From an uncultured Lachnospiraceae bacterium (lineage in GTDB: Bacteria; Bacillota; Clostridia; Lachnospirales; Lachnospiraceae), in NCBI GenBank assembly GCA_910587635.1, contig CAJUNB010000018.1, positions 271,076 through 335,075 of the forward strand: a stretch of 64,000 bases of DNA, in the 5' to 3' direction. Each line of letters starts with the position of its first letter. Position 1 is the stretch's first letter. Below the pieces are notes generated by a model. It made no database searches, was not told the origin of the DNA, and saw only the letters and a list, made by a program, of their open reading frames with translations. This document shows, piece by piece, positions 58,785 to 64,000 of this stretch. The position numbers were made by a program, and so were the translations under genes.

Positions 58785-59663
58785 ATGTATGAGTTGGTAC
58801 AAGTCAGTGAGAAATGCTATTACATAAACTGTCCGGCAAAGATCGGTGTCTATGTGGCGGACAAAGCTCATATCTATCTGGTTGACAGTGGGAATGACAA
58901 GGATGCAGGACGGAAGGTCAGGCAGATACTGGATATGAACGGCTGGCATCTGACGGCAATATTGAATACTCACTCCAATGCAGACCACATCGGCGGAAAC
59001 ATATACCTGCAGGGTCAGACAGGATGTAAAGCTTATTCCGGTGGCATAGAGGCAGCATTTACAAAGCACCCGGTATTGGAACCGTCTTTCCTTTACGGCG
59101 GTTATCCCTGTAAGGATTTGAGGCACAAGTTTCTGATGGCACAGGAGAGCAGTGTGACGGATTTTTCAGATGAAAGTTTCCCGAAGGAGATTGAGGTGAT
59201 ACCCTTGCCGGGTCATTTCTTTGACATGGTGGGATTCCGTATGCCGGACAATGTGGTATTTCTTGCGGACTGCATCAGCAGCAGGGAGACGCTGGATAAA
59301 TATGCCGTTTCTTTCATTTATGACGTGGAGGCATATCTGAAAACACTGGATATGGTGGAGGGAATGGAGGCGGCTATGTTTGTTCCCGCCCATGCGGAAG
59401 CCTCTGCCGATATAAGGGAACTTGTCCGTTACAACAGGGATAAGGTACGTGAGGTGGCGGACAGGATTCTATCCATCTGTGGGAAGCCTATATGCTTTGA
59501 GAGGATTCTGCAGGAATTGTTCAAAGGTTACGGGCTTGCCATGAATTTTGAGCAGTATGTGCTGGTGGGCAGCACAGTGCGTTCCTATCTCTCGTGGCTG
59601 AAAGATACCGGGAAGATGGCGGCTGAATTTCAGGATAGTATGTTGCTCTGGCAAAGAGTATAG
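58785..59663 (+). CDS. Metallo-beta-lactamase-fold hydrolase
   Basis: 292 residues, ATG 58785 behind AAGGAGGA. Metal motif THSNADHIGG (His63, Asn65, Asp67, His68): the second His of the common HxHxDH is Asn. Further ligands His in LPGHFFDM (~146) and Asp in FLADCIS (~160), and His in VPAHAE (~206). The C-terminal helical domain (~220-292) contains a winged-helix-like fold. Glyoxalase II-like class; the substrate is unknown. A shorter, deleted copy of its middle part is found at 63284. Confidence 0.85.
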   Translation: MYELVQVSEKCYYINCPAKIGVYVADKAHIYLVDSGNDKDAGRKVRQILDMNGWHLTAILNTHSNADHIGGNIYLQGQTGCKAYSGGIEAAFTKHPVLEPSFLYGGYPCKDLRHKFLMAQESSVTDFSDESFPKEIEVIPLPGHFFDMVGFRMPDNVVFLADCISSRETLDKYAVSFIYDVEAYLKTLDMVEGMEAAMFVPAHAEASADIRELVRYNRDKVREVADRILSICGKPICFERILQELFKGYGLAMNFEQYVLVGSTVRSYLSWLKDTGKMAAEFQDSMLLWQRV

Positions 59664-60041
59664 TGTTAATGGCTTGTGAGGCTTATCGGAAAAGGACTGG
59701 AAGCCTATATGCAGCGTCAGTGGAAGTAACAGTATGGTGTATTTTTACATAGTCAGGCATGGGCAGACGTTATTTCGGAAGAGGCCATGATGACGCCTGA
59801 GTAGAAAATGCCGTATGAACTGCTTGGCGGACGGGAAGCGCATATGAGAAATGTGATGGACAACTTTAATTCTGCCGGGGATTATCTGGAGGGAGGTGAA
59901 GGCCGGTATGGGATTTGACCGGGGAAGTTAGGCGGAATGTACTTATGGGGCAATTAACCGCTCGGACTTATTACGGGGGAGCGGGTGCGGCTCTGACTGA
60001 CAGAGGAGCTGCCGTAAGAAAGAAATGGAGGACTGAAGGAA
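59664..60041 (+). pseudogene. Decayed region with histidine-phosphatase start
   Basis: 59678-59728 encode a tail-like piece (CEAYRKGLEAYMQRQWK and stop) that recurs at 63323. ATG 59734 opens MVYFYIVRHGQTLFRKRP, the RHG motif of histidine phosphatases, but stops at 59790. Then PYELLGGREAHMRNVMDNFN can be read in another frame to about 59918. Broken gene pieces, no intact product. Confidence 0.6.
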
Positions 60042-60581
60042 ATGGGCATTAACGGAATAGGAACAGCGGGATATCCGCTGACAGGATACACGGCGTGGAA
60101 GACAGGAAGAAGTGCGGAATCCGGGACTGTGGGATTCATGGAAACGGTGGAAGAAAAGGCGGCGCAGGGAAAGGCAGTCGACCAGGATGAGAAAGCCTTT
60201 GAGATGGTCGGCCCGAATGCCCCGCAGGAAGTGAAGGATGCGTGGATGGAGGCGGCGAAAGAAGTAAATGCGAATGGCATGGGAATCCGGGGCAACGGAA
60301 TGATGAGCCATATATCGCAGATGATGGTGCAGCGGCTTAATAAACAGCTTAAGGGTGAAACGGAAAATTTTGACATCCTTGGAAGCACAGTGGAATCTGC
60401 GGTCCAGGCAACGAAAAAGGCGCTGTACGATTTGGAGCATCCCGTAGTATATACATCCAGGAGCATAGAGGTTCAGCAGGCACGCATCAAGGAAGGGGAA
60501 TTTTACAGAGCGTTTTTGGAGAAGCTAGGAATAGACTGCTCGGCAGAAAAACCGATAATAATGGGGGACATTTGGAGATGA
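60042..60581 (+). CDS. INGIG-motif protein, first of a pair
   Basis: 179 residues from ATG 60042 behind GAAGGAA. Begins MGINGIGTAGYPLTGYTAWK, close to the start of the next gene (MSINGIGVGYPAWRD), so the two share an N-terminal motif that could be a sorting or binding signal. The rest is helical and rich in Ala, Glu, Met. It may belong to DUF6033-like proteins of Lachnospiraceae, from memory. Its TGA overlaps the next ATG (ATGA). Confidence 0.7.
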   Translation: MGINGIGTAGYPLTGYTAWKTGRSAESGTVGFMETVEEKAAQGKAVDQDEKAFEMVGPNAPQEVKDAWMEAAKEVNANGMGIRGNGMMSHISQMMVQRLNKQLKGETENFDILGSTVESAVQATKKALYDLEHPVVYTSRSIEVQQARIKEGEFYRAFLEKLGIDCSAEKPIIMGDIWR

Positions 60582-61537
60582 GTATAAATGGAATAGGGGT
60601 GGGCTATCCCGCATGGCGTGATATGGGAAAGGCACAGAGGCATGGTTCGGGAACGGGCTTTGCAGACCGGATGGCGGATGCAGATGGGGCGGGGAGCAGT
60701 TCTCTCGTAAGAAACAGTGTCAGGACAGCGGGGCAGATTTCAGGGCTGGGTGCATACCATGCATCAGCGGCATCCAGAGTACGCAGTGTAAAGCCTGACT
60801 ACGATACATACGAATCCGAGAATTACAGGATTGTGCCGGACAATCAGGCTGGCTGTTTTGATATCTACAATAAGCAGGGCGAACGGCTCGGTGCCTTTGA
60901 TTATTCTGACATCAAAGTAAGGCAGGACAGCCAGACAGGAAAGCAGTTCCTTATCTCGGAGCATGGAACTATGAGTTATGATGCTATGGTTTTGGATGGC
61001 GAGCTGAAAGATGCCCTGCAGGATGTCATGGGCATGGAAACGCTGGGAACGGAGAAATTGTCAGGGTTTGCCTTAAAGACCCATTCCGGAACTGGTATAC
61101 AGTACCTGGTGCGGGATGGCGAGGAAGGCCGTGGGGGAAAAATCCTTTTGCAGAGCGAGGCGGACAGGGAAAGGTATGAGGCGCTTGCAGAGACCTACTT
61201 CAATAAATATCCCAACTTGATTCATGATAAGAATGCCGCTTACATATGGGCCGATCTGGAGATAAAAGGGCTGGCGCAGCACACGAATAATGGGATTGTC
61301 TCTATGGGCTTTAACGGGATGTCCTATAATGACAATGCAGATTATAAGAATAATTGGAGCGTCCTGTTTTCAGGAGATACCTATAAGGCGGTTTTCGACT
61401 GGCTGCAGAATAACAGGGGAAGCATCCCGGAAATGCAGAAATTCGCCATATGGCAGGATGTGTTTCAGAACATTGGCAGTCATTATGAACGGGTATGGTC
61501 TGATGAAGAAGAAAAGCAGGGGTATCTGAATAACTGA
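60578..61537 (+). CDS. INGIG-motif protein, second of a pair
   Basis: 319 residues, ATG 60578 in ATGA overlap with the first gene and GGAGATG upstream; a TTG two codons earlier is less likely. N-terminal motif MSINGIGVGYPAW, then a beta-rich section (YRIVPDNQAGCFDIYNKQGE and FDYSDIKVRQDSQTGKQFLI) and a helical C-terminus with many aromatic residues. No signal peptide or membrane helix. Function unknown; the pair is translated together. Confidence 0.7.
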   Translation: MSINGIGVGYPAWRDMGKAQRHGSGTGFADRMADADGAGSSSLVRNSVRTAGQISGLGAYHASAASRVRSVKPDYDTYESENYRIVPDNQAGCFDIYNKQGERLGAFDYSDIKVRQDSQTGKQFLISEHGTMSYDAMVLDGELKDALQDVMGMETLGTEKLSGFALKTHSGTGIQYLVRDGEEGRGGKILLQSEADRERYEALAETYFNKYPNLIHDKNAAYIWADLEIKGLAQHTNNGIVSMGFNGMSYNDNADYKNNWSVLFSGDTYKAVFDWLQNNRGSIPEMQKFAIWQDVFQNIGSHYERVWSDEEEKQGYLNN

Positions 61538-61622
61538 TCCACGGTTGCGTATATCCGATAGGCCGCAGACCGACAAGGCAAGCATCCCCAGCGCTCCGAC
61601 AAATCAGTGAGGGGGGACTGAA

Positions 61623-61835
61623 ATGGATATAACAGGATGCTCTGTTATACTTTTAAAAGTTAAAATAGTAAATGGAGAAATGTTAGGTTATTTTACCCTT
61701 GCATCTAAGCCATTAACGTTTCGTGGCGAAACGGTAAATAATACCACAAAAAGAAAGGGTTTACGTGATAGTCTGCAAAATCTGCGAATCAAAATTGTTT
61801 GCCAATATGAGAATTACGAATCAGACCCACCATGA
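61623..61835 (+). pseudogene. Fragment resembling a GNAT-like toxin domain
   Basis: 70 codons: CSVILLKVKIVNGEMLGYFT, LASKPLTFRG, then TTKRKGLRDSLQNL. The GYFTLASKxLxF piece resembles the central part of short GNAT acetyltransferase-like proteins; start and CoA-binding loop are missing. Low confidence. Confidence 0.35.
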
Positions 61836-61988
61836 TAATTTCGGAAAAGATTGCTATGGAAGCTACAGAGCGAAGGGCAATGACTGGATGTATGGTTTGT
61901 GCCGCAACACCAGCTATTTGGGCTGAGATAAGACAAAAGCCCTGTTCTACACTTTCCTGATTGAGTTGGAGATCTGGCTGGCAGTTTC

Positions 61989-62528
61989 TTCAATGGAGCT
62001 GGGGCATTTGTCCGGTCTTTTATAACAGTGAAAGCATCTGAACCGCTATGGGAAAAGTTTAGGATGGATACTGTATACCCTGATACAGCAAAATCTAACA
62101 TTGATGAAATCCCCGCAATTACACTACATAATGTTTCTTTCCAGTATGGTTGATCAAGTAATCCTGCAGGACATCAATTATTCATTCCATCCGGGCTGCA
62201 AATATGCGGTTGTGGGAGAATGCGGCAGTGGCAAGGCGACATTGACAAAAATCATTCCAGGTTTGCTTCCCGGTTACACTGGAGACATTCGATATAGTCA
62301 GGTGGAGCAGAAACATATTTGTCTGAAAAATCTGCATCGTCATATAACCTATGTGGATCAGCAGGTATATTTGTTTCAGGATACAATTCGGTTCAACATA
62401 ACATCAGGGCAGCCTTTTGCAGACCGGAAAATCAGGGCAGTCATAAAGAGATGCCACTTGGAGGATTTTGTAAATTCCCTGCCTGATAGTTTGGACACTG
62501 TGATTAAAGAAAATGGTAAAAATCTCTC
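61989..62528 (+). pseudogene. Broken ABC exporter (ABC-B type)
   Basis: From 61989: FNGAGAFVRSFITVKASEPL, WEKFRMDTVYP, then ITLHNVSFQYG and a stop; in another frame VDQVILQDINYSFHPGCKYA and Walker A GECGSGKAT (normal Ser replaced by Ala) to NGKNLS at about 62528. There the sequence runs into the antisense of the YdeI-like gene before the LSGGQ motif is complete. So it has a frameshift, a changed P-loop and a missing end. Confidence 0.8.
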
Positions 62529-63126
62529 AATTATGACAAGGGCAATATGCAGCGCCAGCGGCCAATCTTCCGTTATCATTCCATTCCCCATACATAACCC
62601 CCTTTTTGGTATTTTCAATCAGTTTTTGCAGCCTGCTCTGAAATAGTTCCGGCTGTTTCTTTTTGATTTGTATGGTATCAATTCGCACCCGCTGGTACAG
62701 GGGAGGGAATTCCTGAAAATTGTTCCAGACTTCCGCATCCGCTTTTAAGACTTTTTCAATATCCTTGTCAATAACAAATCCTTTTGGCGACATATCGGGC
62801 AGTACAGCTCTCCCTGCATCGGTCATCAGTCCCAGTCGCTCCATCCTCCGACAGCGTTCTTTATTTAATTCAGACCATAAACTTCCTTTTCTCCGGGGAG
62901 CCAGTCTTTGGGCAGTCACGCCGTTATCCATCTTTTTTGTGGTGCTGTCTATCCAACCGAAGCACATGGCCTCTTCAACGGAATCTATGTACCAGAAAGT
63001 GCCATCATCAACCGGGCGGCCCCGTTTCACGATCACCCAGCATTCCTTTTCCTTATCATGGTTACTTATGAGCCATTCCCGCAGTTCGTGGCGGTTTTTT
63101 GCATCAAGCAGATTTGTAAATTCCAT
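62527..63126 (-). CDS. YdeI/OmpD-associated-family protein with replaced C-terminus
   Basis: 199 residues on the minus strand from ATG 63126. The family features are complete: ECWVIVKRGRP (usual WxxxxKK), EAMCFGWIDST, RLAPRRKGSLWSELNKER (RRxxSxWSxxN) and a C-terminal MYGEWNDNGRL. After NDNGRL the family ends, but here 12 foreign residues (AAGAAYCPCHN) read into the broken ABC gene. The fold may be intact. Function is not known for the family; some members were linked to resistance against peptides. Confidence 0.8.
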   Translation of the reverse strand: MEFTNLLDAKNRHELREWLISNHDKEKECWVIVKRGRPVDDGTFWYIDSVEEAMCFGWIDSTTKKMDNGVTAQRLAPRRKGSLWSELNKERCRRMERLGLMTDAGRAVLPDMSPKGFVIDKDIEKVLKADAEVWNNFQEFPPLYQRVRIDTIQIKKKQPELFQSRLQKLIENTKKGVMYGEWNDNGRLAAGAAYCPCHN

Positions 63127-63530
63127 AATTCTTTCCCCTTAATCTTGCAGTGGTGATTTGGATTATACCATAGGTATGGGGATAATTCCACGGATTGATG
63201 GCACGGTCAGTTGCTGGGCAATCAATTTTAGAACTTTTTTGCTTTTCATTCCCAGAAAATAGTCCATATAGGTGAAAACAAATGAGGTGATACCATTGCG
63301 GGGTATTTTTTTGACATGGTGGGTCGTGAGGCTTATCGGCAAGGCGCGAAATATCTGAAATCTCATATGTAGCGCCAGTGGAGCCTTGTGGGAAGAATGG
63401 CTAGAACATTCAGGGAAGTGAATTGTTAGTAAAGTGGGTTTTGCCAAAACAAGAGGAATAAAAGCTGGTATGCAGGTGGTTCTTATAAAATGAATATGGT
63501 AAAATTTTATAAGAAACGAGGTAAAGCAAT
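63127..63530 (+). pseudogene. Gap with a deleted copy of the metallo-hydrolase gene
   Basis: 63284-63323 resemble 59191-59230 of the metallo-hydrolase (coding EVIPL...FFDMVG) and are joined directly to the piece (REAYRQGAKYLKSHM, stop, RQW) that follows the intact gene at 59678. So an older copy lost about 440 bp between these points. The rest of 63127-63530 has no recognisable gene. Confidence 0.6.
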
Positions 63531-63899
63531 ATGGAAAAGAAGATTTATATCACAGATGAAGAACGTGCAAAATGTCAAAAGGTGGCTGATGCGTTTGCAG
63601 AGCTGTACGAAATGGCGGATATTGTAGTGCTTGATGTAGGCAGATATGGTTTTGTGATGCTCAAATATTATACGCCGCCGCATGGCTTTGAGGAAGATGC
63701 AACTTTTACGGACGGCAAGGCATTGTTTGAAGCATTATGGCAGGAATGGCTTGATATGAAGCTGTATCTTATCGCAAAAGGTACTCCATTGCTGGAAAAA
63801 GGGTATAAGAGTGTGTTTGAGAGCCTGACAAAAGAAAAACAGTCGGAACTTATCGGGCGAAAAGCCGTTTTCGCAAGAATGGCGGGAATAGGTCTGTAA
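63531..63899 (+). CDS. Hypothetical protein
   Basis: 122 residues from ATG 63531; upstream is AACGAGGTAAAG. Alternating helix and strand pattern with DIVVLDVGRYGFVMLKYYTP in the middle and helical ends. I have the impression of a small Clostridia family without a name; cytosolic. The bases 63900-64000 after it hold a possible further start (MDSVGAGIVGMSYNW) running out of the window. Confidence 0.6.
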   Translation: MEKKIYITDEERAKCQKVADAFAELYEMADIVVLDVGRYGFVMLKYYTPPHGFEEDATFTDGKALFEALWQEWLDMKLYLIAKGTPLLEKGYKSVFESLTKEKQSELIGRKAVFARMAGIGL

Positions 63900-64000
63900 A
63901 AAGATGTTTCTAACAAAGAAATAGATAGAGAGATGGATTCCGTAGGCGCAGGCATTGTGGGAATGTCGTATAACTGGCTGTGTTTATGGAACTGTGGGAA

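Noticed and set aside
62720..63156. Plus-strand frames opposite the YdeI-like gene
   Set aside because: Composition is shadow-like and the minus-strand gene has clear family motifs.
1..64000. CRISPR array
   Set aside because: No series of short repeats with equal spacers is present. The 74-bp tandem units at 30061 touch each other without spacers.
1..64000. tRNA or rRNA genes
   Set aside because: No cloverleaf-like block with TTCGA-type arm and matching acceptor, and no rRNA-like conserved stretch, was recognised. The element at 45591 is flanked by a protein gene, not by a tRNA.

Overview
The window looks like chromosomal DNA of a low-to-mid GC, anaerobic Bacillota, most probably a gut Clostridia of the Lachnospiraceae type. 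The basis is strong AGGAGG-type ribosome sites, Clostridia-style gene families (a PDGLE-fused nickel ECF transporter, an Amt-PII fusion, a CsoR/CopA pair with a CopZ tail, DUF4179 anti-sigma, DUF6320-like zinc-ribbon membrane protein) and dense accessory DNA. No rRNA, tRNA or CRISPR array was seen. The species cannot be named from the sequence alone.

Layout. 1-4.5 kb: end of larE, then larC and a nickel ECF transporter (larMN-larQ-larO), which together make and load the nickel-pincer cofactor of lactate racemase. 4.5-6.4 kb: three unknown co-directional genes, one with a winged helix. 6.4-9.5 kb: copper sensor csoR, with its operator inside the promoter, and copper exporter copA carrying a C-terminal CopZ domain. 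9.5-11.6 kb: ammonium transporter fused to a PII domain. 11.7-17.8 kb: a type I restriction-modification system (hsdR-hsdM-hsdS). 18.0-20.1 kb: a tiny membrane peptide (minus strand) and an ECF sigma/anti-sigma pair. 20.3-23.8 kb: an FRG-domain gene followed by an AIPR gene, a probable phage-defence pair. 24.0-27.0 kb: a small HMA protein, toxin-antitoxin remains, an LprI-like lipoprotein and two decayed ABC ATPases. 27.2-30.1 kb: esterase, acyltransferase-like and zinc-ribbon membrane protein operon.

30.1-44.2 kb is a second, composite restriction-modification region: two and a quarter tandem 74-bp repeats leading into a PD-(D/E)XK-like gene, a type III Mod-like methyltransferase without a Res partner, hsdM, HD protein, hsdS copy 1, a DUF3990 pair, a tyrosine recombinase, a HipA-like kinase pair, hsdS copy 2 (cut off exactly after a shared repeat) and hsdR. 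The two hsdS genes share a 121-bp central and a 63-bp C-terminal direct repeat, so specificity switching is likely.

45.6-55.9 kb is the most interesting part. A gene for a flavodoxin-domain lipoprotein is split in two; between the halves lies an AT-rich 10.3-kb element with eight co-directional genes: metallo-beta-lactamase-fold protein, trypsin-NACHT (STAND) protein, two small proteins (one beginning with a DFVTNSSS motif), a radical SAM/SPASM enzyme, an unknown protein, a Schlafen/AlbA_2 regulator-like protein and a recombinase-like protein with a DUF6262/TnpC-like tail. I read it as a self-mobile defence element that joins an Avs1-like STAND module to a peptide-modifying enzyme.

56-64 kb is a graveyard: a sigma factor, an intact metallo-hydrolase, an INGIG-motif gene pair, and many broken genes (DUF2461, Fic, phosphatase, ABC transporter, a YdeI gene with a replaced tail, a deleted metallo-hydrolase copy).
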